Source: Pararoseomonas baculiformis
GTDB lineage: Bacteria > Pseudomonadota > Alphaproteobacteria > Acetobacterales > Acetobacteraceae
Length of the DNA stretch: 64,000 bases
Reading direction: 5' to 3'
Assembly (NCBI RefSeq): GCF_017813395.1
Contig: NZ_JAGIZB010000008.1
Coordinates: 152,284-216,283 of the forward strand
The stretch's first letter is position 1. The number at the start of each line of letters is the position of its first letter. A program made the translations under genes and the position numbers. Of this stretch, positions 46,153 through 54,549 are shown piece after piece. Under the pieces are notes generated by a model. That model was not told where the DNA came from. It searched no databases and saw nothing but the letters and a program-made list of their open reading frames with translations.

Positions 46153-46543
46153 GGCCGCACGATAAACGATGCCTATTGGAACCAGAACATACCTGTCCTG
46201 GCTTTTATCCCCGGCCACGATAGGGCGGGCATGTCAGCGCCGGCGGACAGGCCGCGCCGGGCAGCAGGAGCAGCGCGATGACCGCCCCGAGCAGAACGAC
46301 GCCATCCACATCCGCGCGGTGCCGCCGGCCACGCGGGCAGACGCTTTCCCCCGCTGGCCGGGCCGCACTTCGGCTGTTGCTGCAGATGATTGCCGCGCGG
46401 CGCGACAAGGGCTGAGCCCACCAGCCCTGCCGCCAGGGGCGGAACGACGTTCCCGCCGGGAAACCCACCGGTCTGCGAGACGCTGAAACCGCCGGACCAC
46501 CCGGTGGCCACCTCCGCCGCCGTCCGGACAGGCGGAGTGCAGC
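46153..46543. other. 391-bp divergent intergenic region oxyR / P450
   Basis: Contains the OxyR-like half site near the oxyR start. The remainder is GC-rich with no convincing gene. A short minus-strand frame around 46205-46320 has a hydrophobic run but no ribosome-binding site. Confidence 0.4.
46162..46176. promoter_or_regulatory. OxyR-like half site upstream of oxyR
   Basis: ATAA (46162-46165), seven bases, then CTAT (46173-46176) matches the first half of the ATAG-N7-CTAT-N7-ATAG-N7-CTAT OxyR pattern; the second half (AGAA, GTCC at the right spacing) is poor. It lies 10 bases before the start codon. Confidence 0.35.
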
Positions 46544-47884
46544 ATGGCGAACCGATCCTCCCTCCCCCGCGCGAGCTTCGCGGAAACGGCCGGCTTCCTC
46601 TCATCGGTCGTGCTGCCACTGCTTGGCAAAGGCGTGATCCTCCGGCGCCCGCCCGTGGTGGCGATGGCGCAGCGGCTGGAACTGGACCGCCGCGCGGTGG
46701 AGACGGTGCAAGGCCTGCGGGAACGGCATGGGGATGGACCGCTCCTGCTTCCGGTTCCAGGCCATCCCTATGCGCTGATCCTTTCGCCCTCCCATGTCTC
46801 CCGCGTGCTGGAGTTGTCGCCCCAGCCCTATGCCGCCGCGAGCGATGAGAAGCGTGCCTCGCTCTCCCATTTCGAGCCGCACGGGGTGCTGGTCTCCGAT
46901 GACAAGGCGAGGCAAGCGCGACGGCCCTACAACGAGGCCATCCTCGATGAGCCATGCCCCATGCATCGCCTGGCCGAACGCTTCCTGGCCGTGGTGGAGG
47001 ACGAAGCCCTCGAGCTGACGGATGCGGCGGACTACTTCACCGAGCTGAACTGGGACCGCTTCGCCGTGGGATGGTGGCGCATGGCGCGGCGCGTGGTGCT
47101 CGGCGAGGGCGCGCGGGATGACCACAAGGTGACGGACCTGCTGGCGCGGCTGCGGGCGGATGCGAACTGGGCGTTTCTCTTCCCCCGCCGCCGCTGGCTC
47201 CATGCCCGTTTCCTCGAGCGGCTGGACGAGCATCTGCGCCGCGCGGAGCCCGGCAGCCTTGCCGCCGTGATCCGCGAGACCCCCGCTGCGAAGGGAACGG
47301 ACCCGCTGGGGCAGGTTCCGCAATGGCTCTTCGCGCTGGACGGCCTGGCGCGTGCCACCTTCCGGACCCTGGCGCTGCTTGGCACCCACGCCTCCATCCG
47401 GGCCAGGGCGGAGGCGGAGATTCAGGGCTCTGGTCCGCGCGAGCTGCCTTTCCTGCGGGCCTGCGTGCTGGATACGCTGCGGCTCTGGCCCACCACCCCC
47501 GTCATCCTCCGCCAGGCGCAACGGGACGTGGAGTGGGAAGCCGGGACGCTGCGCAAAGGCACGGGGATCATCATCTTCTCCCCCTTCTTCCACCGGGACG
47601 AGACACGCCTGCCGCAGGCCCATCGCTTCGCGCCGGAGGAGTGGCTGGAGGGCCGCCCGGAGGACCAGGGTCTTGTACCCTTCAGCGATGGCGCGGTGCG
47701 CTGCCCCGGGCGCCACATCTCGCTCATGCTCTCGAGCATGATGCTGGCGGCGCTGCTGCGGCGGCGAGCCTTCGTCCCGGTCGGGATGGAAGGGATCGGG
47801 CCGCAGGACCGGATGCCCGGGACCTTCAGCCCGTTTGCCCTGCGGATGAGGCCGGAAGCCCCGCCTTCCCTGCCCCGGGCCTGA
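46544..47884 (+). CDS. Cytochrome P450
   Basis: A 446-residue soluble P450. The heme-thiolate loop is PFSDGAVRCPGRH with Cys387, and the preceding helix pattern LPFLRACVLDTLRLWPTTPV is the K-helix. The K-helix motif ExxR is DTLR here (310-313): Asp replaces the near-invariant Glu. The I-helix region LDGLARATFRTL lacks the usual acid-alcohol pair. It is divergent from oxyR; no ferredoxin or reductase gene adjoins. Substrate and redox partner are unknown, and the substitutions suggest an atypical P450 or peroxygenase-like chemistry (inference). Confidence 0.88.
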   Translation: MANRSSLPRASFAETAGFLSSVVLPLLGKGVILRRPPVVAMAQRLELDRRAVETVQGLRERHGDGPLLLPVPGHPYALILSPSHVSRVLELSPQPYAAASDEKRASLSHFEPHGVLVSDDKARQARRPYNEAILDEPCPMHRLAERFLAVVEDEALELTDAADYFTELNWDRFAVGWWRMARRVVLGEGARDDHKVTDLLARLRADANWAFLFPRRRWLHARFLERLDEHLRRAEPGSLAAVIRETPAAKGTDPLGQVPQWLFALDGLARATFRTLALLGTHASIRARAEAEIQGSGPRELPFLRACVLDTLRLWPTTPVILRQAQRDVEWEAGTLRKGTGIIIFSPFFHRDETRLPQAHRFAPEEWLEGRPEDQGLVPFSDGAVRCPGRHISLMLSSMMLAALLRRRAFVPVGMEGIGPQDRMPGTFSPFALRMRPEAPPSLPRA

Positions 47885-47896
47885 GGCGCTCCAGCC

Positions 47897-49351
47897 TCAG
47901 CGGTTACGGGTGACGAGGCGGCCCGGCTTCTCGCCCGATGCGCCCTTGCCCGCGCTGTAGGTGGGCACGCCGTTGCACCACACTTCCTCGATCCCCTCGG
48001 AGATCTGCTTCGGATCCTCGAAGGTGGCGCGGTCGCGCACGTTGTGCGGGTCGAAGAGCACGATGTCGGCGAAGGCGCCCTCGCGCAGCACGCCGCGGTC
48101 CACCATGCCGAAGATCTCCGCCGCGCGGCCCGTCATCTTGTGGATGGCGGTTTCCAGGCTGAAAAGCTTTACGTCGCGCACATAATGCCCGAGCACGCGC
48201 GGGAAGGTGCCCCAGAGACGGGGATGCGGATGCGCGTCATGCGGGATGCCATCGGAGCCGATGACGGAGAGCGGGTGCGCCAGGATGCGGCGCACATCCT
48301 CCTCGTCCATCTGCCAGGTGACCTGCCCGGCGGGAAGCAGGCGGGCGGCGGCGGTCTTGATATCGGTGTTCCAGCCGCGCGCCACGTCCCGCAGGTACTT
48401 TCCGGCCATTTCCGGGTGCGGGACCGACCAGGTGATCATCACCTCCACGTCGTCGCGCAGCTTGTCCGGCATCAGTACGGTCGAGCCGGCGGGATAAGGA
48501 TAGACATCGAAGGCGAGGTCCTGCGTGCGCGCGTATTCGGCAAGCAGGGGCAGGGTCTGGGTGGAGCGCCCGTAATTCTCGGGCATGGAGCATTTGTGGT
48601 GGCTGACATGCACGGCCACGCCGGCGCGCTTGCCGATCTTCGCCGTCTCCTCGATGGAGGCGAGGATGCGGTCGGCCTCGTCGCGCATATGGGTGCAGTA
48701 CAGGCCGCCGAAGGGACGGATGGCCTCGGCCACCGCAATCACCTCCTCCGTCGTCGCCTGGGCATTGGGCGGGTAGTAGAGGCCGGTGGAGAAGCCGCTC
48801 GCGCCTTCCTGCATGGATTGGCGCACGAGATCATGCATGCGCGCGATCTCCGCGTCCCGCGCGGGGCGATACACGTCGCCCTCCATGGTGCGGGCGCGCA
48901 GCGTCTGGTGGCCGACGAAGGCGTAGGTGTTCACCTCCGATCCCCTGGTCTTCAGCGCATGCGCGTAGTCGCCGAAGCTGTCGAAGGTCCACCAGGCCTC
49001 CTCCCCCAGCAGGTCCAGCGGCGGGATCGGGCGGGTGGCCGTGTTGCGGTAGGGCGCGAGGCTGACGCCGCAATTGCCCACGACAACCGTCGTAACCCCC
49101 TGGCTGGTCTTGCAGGTGGTGCATTCGGGGCCGCAGAGCACGGCGCGGTCGTCATGCGTGTGGCTGTCGATGAAGCCCGGCGCCACCGCCTTGCCGGTGG
49201 CGATCACCTCGCGGTCCGCCGTCGCGCCGCCAAGGTCGCCCAGGCCCACGATCCTGTCGCCCAGCAGCCCGATATCGCCCACGCGCCGGGCCGCGCCCGT
49301 TCCGTCGAAGAGGGTGGCATCGCGGATGATCGTGTCGCAGCGCAGCGCCAT
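47897..49351 (-). CDS. N-acyl-D-amino-acid deacylase (D-aminoacylase)
   Basis: Amidohydrolase-superfamily enzyme of 484 residues freeing D-amino acids from N-acyl forms. It has GKAVAPGFIDSHTHDD (metal ligands), the segment CKTSQGVTTVVVGNCG with a likely metal-bridging cysteine, VHVSHHKCSMPENYG, and SDGIPHDAHPHPRLWGTFPR with the catalytic Asp. GGAAAGG about 7 bases upstream supports ATG 49351. It follows yaiI after 79 bases as the last gene of the hydantoinase run. Its D-amino-acid product could feed DadA. Confidence 0.9.
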   Translation of the reverse strand: MALRCDTIIRDATLFDGTGAARRVGDIGLLGDRIVGLGDLGGATADREVIATGKAVAPGFIDSHTHDDRAVLCGPECTTCKTSQGVTTVVVGNCGVSLAPYRNTATRPIPPLDLLGEEAWWTFDSFGDYAHALKTRGSEVNTYAFVGHQTLRARTMEGDVYRPARDAEIARMHDLVRQSMQEGASGFSTGLYYPPNAQATTEEVIAVAEAIRPFGGLYCTHMRDEADRILASIEETAKIGKRAGVAVHVSHHKCSMPENYGRSTQTLPLLAEYARTQDLAFDVYPYPAGSTVLMPDKLRDDVEVMITWSVPHPEMAGKYLRDVARGWNTDIKTAAARLLPAGQVTWQMDEEDVRRILAHPLSVIGSDGIPHDAHPHPRLWGTFPRVLGHYVRDVKLFSLETAIHKMTGRAAEIFGMVDRGVLREGAFADIVLFDPHNVRDRATFEDPKQISEGIEEVWCNGVPTYSAGKGASGEKPGRLVTRNR

Positions 49352-49430
49352 GTTGCAGCCTTTCCAACAGGGTTCGCATTCTGGCGCCGCGCGGCGCCGT
49401 GATCCAGGCCCCGCGCGGCCGGCCCGCGGC

Positions 49431-49925
49431 CTAATCCGAAAAGAAGTCCGGCATGGGCGGGGGCGGCTTCGGGGCGCCCCGCATTGCCCTCTGCACCACC
49501 GCCTCCATCGCCTCCAGGAAGCGCGAGCGGTTCTGGGTGGTGAAGCCGGCATGCCGGGTCTCGTGGCCCATCTCCCGCATGTGCCGCGACACCTCCCGGC
49601 CAGCGAGGGCGCCGCCGATATTCTCCTGGTCCCAGATCCGGCCGCCGGGGGCGACGGCATGGCCGCCCGCCTGCAGGCAACGGGAGGCTAGCGGGATATC
49701 GGCGGTGACGCATATATCGCCGGGCCGGATCGCCTCCGCGATCCAGTCATCCGCCGCATCGGGCCCTTCCGCCACGATCACACGGCGCACCCCGTCCGGC
49801 AGGCGCACGCCGCGGGAGCCGTTGGAGACGACGGTGACGCCGAGCCCGTGGCGCGCCGCCACGCGGAAGGCCTCGTCGCGGACGGGGCAGGCATCCCCGT
49901 CCACATAGACATGCGGCGCGCTCAG
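49431..49925 (-). CDS. YaiI/YqxD family protein (UPF0178), non-ATG start
   Basis: About 164 residues of the DUF188 family, a NYN/PIN-like fold of unknown function. The conserved N-terminus HVYVDGDACPVRDEAFRV, the central VTADIPLASRCL and the WDQENIGGAL segment are clear. No ATG, GTG or TTG lies before the first beta strand. The options are a CTG at 49925 that overlaps the hyuB stop (CTGA) or a GTG at 49904 that would remove part of the strand. CTG with coupling to hyuB is proposed; the family identity is secure, the start is not. Confidence 0.8.
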   Translation of the reverse strand: MSAPHVYVDGDACPVRDEAFRVAARHGLGVTVVSNGSRGVRLPDGVRRVIVAEGPDAADDWIAEAIRPGDICVTADIPLASRCLQAGGHAVAPGGRIWDQENIGGALAGREVSRHMREMGHETRHAGFTTQNRSRFLEAMEAVVQRAMRGAPKPPPPMPDFFSD

Positions 49926-51550
49926 ACGAGGCCGTCCGCGATGTCGCGCTTCACCAGGGCCGGGTCGCGCTCGGCCGGATCGCCCATGCCGCCGCCGCCT
50001 GGCAGCAGAAGGCGCAGGCGCTTGCCCCGGGGGATGACCTGAAAGCCCTTGGTGCGCAGCAAGGTGCCATCGGTCAGGCCTACCCAGCCCGGCGCACCGT
50101 CCCCGCCGCCATCGCGCCCGCGGGGCGGATGGGCCACGCGGTCGAAGATGGCGTTCACGGCGAATTCGGCATCGTTCTTGGCGCCGATCTCCATAACCTG
50201 CCCCAGCCCGCCCCGCATGCGGCCCGCGCCGCCGGAGCCCGGCCGCAGTTCCTTCTTCCAGAAGATCACGGGGGCGACGTTCTCCGTCGCCTCCACCGGC
50301 ATGGTGCGAACGCCCGAGGGGAAGGCGGTGCCGTCCAGCCCATCCTGCCCTGGTCGTGCGCCGGTGCCGCCGGAGTTGAAGGTGATGACCTCGAAATCCG
50401 GCAGTTCCGCATCGGCGCCGCTCACCTGCCCGCCGCCGCGCAGGGGCGGGTTCCAGAGGCAGGAGGAACCCTCCGCCGTCACCCGTTCCGGCACGGCCTG
50501 GTGCAGGCAGCCCATCATCAGGTCCGGTAGCAACTGCCCGACGACATGGCGTACCGCCACGGGGAAGGGCCGCGGCGCGTTGAGGATGCAGCCCTCCGGG
50601 ATGTCCATGCGAAAGGGCAGCAGCGAGGCCCAGTTGTTCGGCACCTCGGGCGCAACCACGCATTTGATGCCGAAGCAGGCATAGGCGCGGGTATAGGCTG
50701 CCGGCACGTTGATGCCGCGCCCCGAGAGCCCGGAGGTGCCGGCATAGTCCACCGCGATATGGTCTTCCGCAATGGTCATGCGCGCCTTGAGCGTGACCGG
50801 TGCCTCATAGCCGTCCGAGCTGATCTGGGCCGCGTATTCGCCAGGCGGCAGCCTCGCGATCTCGGCCAGCGTTGCGCGGGAGGAGGCCTCGAAGATGGAT
50901 TCCGCCAGTTCGTCCAGGCTGTCCATCGCGAACTCGTCCATCATCTCGACGAGCCGCCGCGCGCCCGCGTCGTTGCAGGCGCAGAGGGAATAGACATCGC
51001 CCTCCAGCTCCGCCGGCGTGCGGGTGCCGGCGCGCAGGATGTCGAAGAAGGTCTCGTTCGCGCGCCCCTGGTCGAAGCACTTCACGATGGGAATGTAGAG
51101 GCCTTCCTCGAAGACCGAGCGGCCCTCGGGGCCCATGCCGAGGCCGCCGACATCGATCACATGGGCGGTGTTGGCGAAGAGGCCGACGATCCTGCCGTTG
51201 CGGAAGGCGGGCGTGACCACGGTGAGGTCGTGCAGGTGCCCGGTGCCGAGCCAGGGATCATTGGTGATGTAGTGATCGCCCGGCTTCATTCCCTCGGCCG
51301 GGAATTTGGCAAGGAAGTGGCCGACGGATTCCATCATGGAATTCACATGGCCGGGCGTGCCCGTCACCGCCTGGGCCAGCATGCGGCCGCGCAGGTCGAA
51401 GATGCCGGCGGAAAGATCGCCTGCCTCGCGCACCGTGGTGCTGAAGGCGGTGCGGATCATGATCTGCGCCTGCTCCTCCACCACGGCAATCAGGCGGTTC
51501 CACTGGATCTGCCGCTGGATGGCGGCCAATGCCTCAGGGGCGTCAGTCAT
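49922..51550 (-). CDS. hyuB: Hydantoinase B / oxoprolinase-type subunit
   Basis: A 542-residue HyuB-family subunit (N-methylhydantoinase or acetone-carboxylase-like). Recognisable segments are IMIRTAFSTTVREAGDLSAG, the metal-site region HYITNDPWLGTGHLHDLTVV, and GGGGMGDPAERDPALV near the C-terminus. With HyuA it forms an ATP-dependent amidohydrolase or carboxylase. The start overlaps hyuA by 4 bases. The substrate may be a hydantoin, 5-oxoproline or related ring; the sequence does not decide. Confidence 0.92.
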   Translation of the reverse strand: MTDAPEALAAIQRQIQWNRLIAVVEEQAQIMIRTAFSTTVREAGDLSAGIFDLRGRMLAQAVTGTPGHVNSMMESVGHFLAKFPAEGMKPGDHYITNDPWLGTGHLHDLTVVTPAFRNGRIVGLFANTAHVIDVGGLGMGPEGRSVFEEGLYIPIVKCFDQGRANETFFDILRAGTRTPAELEGDVYSLCACNDAGARRLVEMMDEFAMDSLDELAESIFEASSRATLAEIARLPPGEYAAQISSDGYEAPVTLKARMTIAEDHIAVDYAGTSGLSGRGINVPAAYTRAYACFGIKCVVAPEVPNNWASLLPFRMDIPEGCILNAPRPFPVAVRHVVGQLLPDLMMGCLHQAVPERVTAEGSSCLWNPPLRGGGQVSGADAELPDFEVITFNSGGTGARPGQDGLDGTAFPSGVRTMPVEATENVAPVIFWKKELRPGSGGAGRMRGGLGQVMEIGAKNDAEFAVNAIFDRVAHPPRGRDGGGDGAPGWVGLTDGTLLRTKGFQVIPRGKRLRLLLPGGGGMGDPAERDPALVKRDIADGLV

Positions 51551-53625
51551 CGCGTCAGCTCCAGATAGCCCAGCCCATCCATGCGGCAGGTCCAGCCCGG
51601 GCCTACCAGGGTGCTTGTCTCCGCCTCGGCCACGATGCAGGGGCCGGAGACCGTCGCGCCCGGGGCCAAGGCTTCGCGGTCATAGACAGGCCATTCCGAA
51701 ACCTCGCCCTTGGCCGTGTCACGCACGGCCTGGCGGCGGATCGGCGCGGGACCGGGCGCGGGCTCCACCTCGGCCATGGGTTCCGGCATGTCCACCTCGG
51801 TCGCGACCGTCACGGCGAAGGAGAGGATCTCCACATCGCTGCCGGGCACGGGGCGGTCGTAGAAGGTCGCGTATTCGCGGTCATAGGCGGCGCGCACGGC
51901 CGCCACATCCCCCGCATCCAGTGCCTTGACCGGCAGTTCCACGGCAATCTCATGGCCCTGGCCGACATAGCGCATATAGGCGATGCGCCGCTCCACCAGC
52001 CCCGCCCCGAAGGCGCCATCGGCCACCACGCGCCGCGCCTCGGCCGACATCTCGGCGAGCAAAGCATTCACTGCCCCGACATCGAAGGTCCGGAAGCGCT
52101 GGTAGAGGCTGCGCACCACCTCGTAGCCCACCGGCGCACGCAGGAAGCCGATGGCCGAGCCGACCCCCGCGCCGGAGGGCACGAGCAGCCGGTTCACGCC
52201 GATCTTCTCCGCCACGCGGTAGCCATGCACGGGCCCGCCGCCGCCGAAGGCGATCACGGCGCGCCCGTCATAGCCCTTCCCGCTCTCGATCGCATGGACG
52301 CGGGCCGCGTTGGCCATGTTCTCGTCCACGACCTCGACGACGCCGAGCGCGGCCATGGGCGGCTCAAGACCCAACCCGCCCAGCGCCCCCGCCATGGCAT
52401 CGGCGGAATTGGCCGGGTGCAGCGCCAGGCTGCCGCCCGCGAAGCTGGCCGGGTCATAGCGGCCGAGAAGCAGGTTCGCATCCGTCACGGCCGGCTTCGT
52501 GCCGCCGCGCCCGTAGCAGGCCGGCCCGGGATCGGCACCCGCGCTTTCCGGCCCCACCTGAATGCGCCCGAGCGCATCGACGGAAGCGATGGAGCCGCCG
52601 CCCGCGCCGATCTCCACCATCTCGATCACCGGGATGCGCAGCGGCAGGCCGGAGCCCTTCTTGAACCGCCCTATCCGCGCCACCTCGAAGGTCCGGGCGG
52701 TCTGCGGGGCGAAATCGTCGATGAGGCAGACCTTCGCCGTGGTGCCGCCCATGTCGAAGGAGAGCACGCGGTCCCAGCCCTTCTGGCGCGCGACGAAGGC
52801 GGAGAAGATGGCGCCTCCCGCCGGTCCGCTCTCCACCAGCCGGATGGGGAAGCGGGCGGCGGTCTCCAGCGTGGTGAGCCCGCCGCCGGACAGCATGAGG
52901 TAGAGCGGGCAGGAAAAGCCAGCCCCGGCCAGACCGGCCTTCAGCCGGTGCAGGTAGCCCATCATCAGCGGCTGCACATAGGCATTGGCGGCCGTGGTGG
53001 AGAAGCGCTCCCACTCGCGCATCTCCGGGCTCACCTCGGAGGAGAGGGAGACCGGAAGGTCCGGCCATTCCTCCCGCACGATCTCGGCGGCCCGGCGCTC
53101 ATGCACCGGGTTCACGAAGGCATGGAGGAATCCGATGGCGAGGCTTTCAATGCCCTCGGCCCGCATGAAGCGTACGCCATCGCGCACCGCGCCTTCGTCG
53201 AGGGGCAGAAGGACCCTGCCCTCGTTGTCCAGCCGCTCCGGCACCGGCAGCCGCCAGCGGCGGGGCACGAGCGGCTGCGGCAGGGTGATGTTCAGGTCGT
53301 ACTGGTCGTAGCGGCTCTCATTGCCAAGGGCGAGAACGTCGCGGAACCCTTCGGTGGTCAGCAGCGCCGTCCTCGCGCCCTTGCGCTCGATGACGGCGTT
53401 GGTGGCCAGCGTCGTGCCATGGATGAACAGCGCGACGTCCGAGGGCGCCTTTCCAGCCTTGTCGAGCACCACGCGGATGCCATCCAGCACGCCCTGCTCG
53501 GGTGCGGCCGGCGTGGTGAGCACCTTCGCCGTCCAGCGCTCGAACCCGCCTTTGTTGTCGGCGCGCTCCAGCGCCAGGTCCGTGAAGGTGCCGCCGATAT
53601 CGGCGGCCAGCCGCAAACCCGTCAT
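51547..53625 (-). CDS. hyuA: Hydantoinase A / oxoprolinase-type subunit
   Basis: A 692-residue ATPase subunit with an actin-like fold: MTGLRLAADIGGTFTDLAL (phosphate loop), FIHGTTLATNAVIERKGART, LSFDMGGTTAKVCLIDDFAP and VIAFGGGGPVHGYRVAEKIG. It works with the downstream HyuB, with which it overlaps by 4 bases. It begins 18 bases after the SDR gene. The substrate class (hydantoin, oxoproline, ketone) is open. Confidence 0.92.
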   Translation of the reverse strand: MTGLRLAADIGGTFTDLALERADNKGGFERWTAKVLTTPAAPEQGVLDGIRVVLDKAGKAPSDVALFIHGTTLATNAVIERKGARTALLTTEGFRDVLALGNESRYDQYDLNITLPQPLVPRRWRLPVPERLDNEGRVLLPLDEGAVRDGVRFMRAEGIESLAIGFLHAFVNPVHERRAAEIVREEWPDLPVSLSSEVSPEMREWERFSTTAANAYVQPLMMGYLHRLKAGLAGAGFSCPLYLMLSGGGLTTLETAARFPIRLVESGPAGGAIFSAFVARQKGWDRVLSFDMGGTTAKVCLIDDFAPQTARTFEVARIGRFKKGSGLPLRIPVIEMVEIGAGGGSIASVDALGRIQVGPESAGADPGPACYGRGGTKPAVTDANLLLGRYDPASFAGGSLALHPANSADAMAGALGGLGLEPPMAALGVVEVVDENMANAARVHAIESGKGYDGRAVIAFGGGGPVHGYRVAEKIGVNRLLVPSGAGVGSAIGFLRAPVGYEVVRSLYQRFRTFDVGAVNALLAEMSAEARRVVADGAFGAGLVERRIAYMRYVGQGHEIAVELPVKALDAGDVAAVRAAYDREYATFYDRPVPGSDVEILSFAVTVATEVDMPEPMAEVEPAPGPAPIRRQAVRDTAKGEVSEWPVYDREALAPGATVSGPCIVAEAETSTLVGPGWTCRMDGLGYLELTR

Positions 53626-53643
53626 GCGCTCAGAAGCCCCCCG

Positions 53644-54432
53644 TCAGAAGCCACGGACCACGCCGCCATCGACGCGCATGATGGTGCCGGTGATGTAGGA
53701 GCCGGCCTCGGAGGCAAGGAAGGCCGCGGCCTTGCCGAACTCTTCCGGCGTGCCGTAGCGGCGCATCGGGATGGTCTTCTCGCGGTCCGCGATCACCTGC
53801 TCCGGCGTCTTGCCCTGCTTGGAAGCGGCGGCGCCCGCCAGCTCGATGCTGCGATCGGTGCGGATCGCGCCGGGGGCGATGATGTTCACCGTCACGCCAT
53901 CCGGGCCCACCTCATCGGCCAGGGTCTTCGCCCAGCCCACGATATTGGCGCGCAGCACGTTCGAAAGCGCCAGGTTCGGCAGGGGCTGAACCATGCCCGT
54001 GCTGCCCACGGCGATGATACGCCCATAGCCCTGGGCGCGCATGCCCGGCAGAAGCTTGTTGGCGATCCGCACCGGGGAGAGGACGATGCGGCGGAACCAG
54101 GTCTCCAGCGCCTCCTCGGTCAGGTCCGAGGCCGTGCCGGCAGGCGGGCCGCCATGGTTCAGCACCAGGATGTCCACCCCGCCCAGGGCCTTCACGGCGC
54201 CCTCGGCCAGGGAATCCATGTCCTCGCCCTTGGCCACATCGGCCGAGAAGGCGTGGGCGGCGGTGGCGCCCATCCCCTTCAGCGCCTCGCAGACGGGCTG
54301 CAGGCGCTCCACCTCACGGCCGGAAATCGCCAGCGCCGCACCATCGGCCGCCAGCGCCTCGGCGATCGCCCGGCCCAGGCCCTTCGAGGCGCCCATCACC
54401 AGCGCCCTCTTACCACGCAGCCCGAGTTCCAT
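53644..54432 (-). CDS. Atypical short-chain dehydrogenase/reductase
   Basis: A 262-residue SDR with cofactor motif LVMGASKGLGRAIAEAL and NHGGPPAG. The usual catalytic Tyr-x3-Lys is missing: after the VGSTGMVQPL serine, the expected segment reads LSNVLRANIVGWAK, with Ser/Asn in place of Tyr and Arg in place of Lys. This occurs in a divergent SDR group often annotated as 3-oxoacyl-ACP reductase. GGAGG upstream supports ATG 54432. It heads the run SDR, hyuA, hyuB, yaiI, D-aminoacylase. Confidence 0.85.
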   Translation of the reverse strand: MELGLRGKRALVMGASKGLGRAIAEALAADGAALAISGREVERLQPVCEALKGMGATAAHAFSADVAKGEDMDSLAEGAVKALGGVDILVLNHGGPPAGTASDLTEEALETWFRRIVLSPVRIANKLLPGMRAQGYGRIIAVGSTGMVQPLPNLALSNVLRANIVGWAKTLADEVGPDGVTVNIIAPGAIRTDRSIELAGAAASKQGKTPEQVIADREKTIPMRRYGTPEEFGKAAAFLASEAGSYITGTIMRVDGGVVRGF

Positions 54433-54549
54433 CGCACGTCCTCCAAGAATCAGCGGCCGGGGACCGTGAACCGCCCCTCCCGCCCTGGCAAGATCGGGCC
54501 CGCGCTTCCCCGTTTGGCAAGCCGCGCCGGGCCGGGCATCCTGGCTTCC

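Noticed and set aside
46205..46468. Minus-strand frame with a hydrophobic run between oxyR and the P450 gene
   Set aside because: No ribosome-binding site, Arg/Pro-rich N-part and no recognisable family; the hydrophobic run alone is weak evidence.
51529..54549. Open plus-strand frame of about 1000 codons upstream of the D-2-hydroxyacid dehydrogenase
   Set aside because: It runs antisense to hyuA, hyuB and the SDR. Its translation is His/Arg/Gly-rich with no motif, typical of antisense frames in high-GC DNA; only the part from 54550 is a gene.
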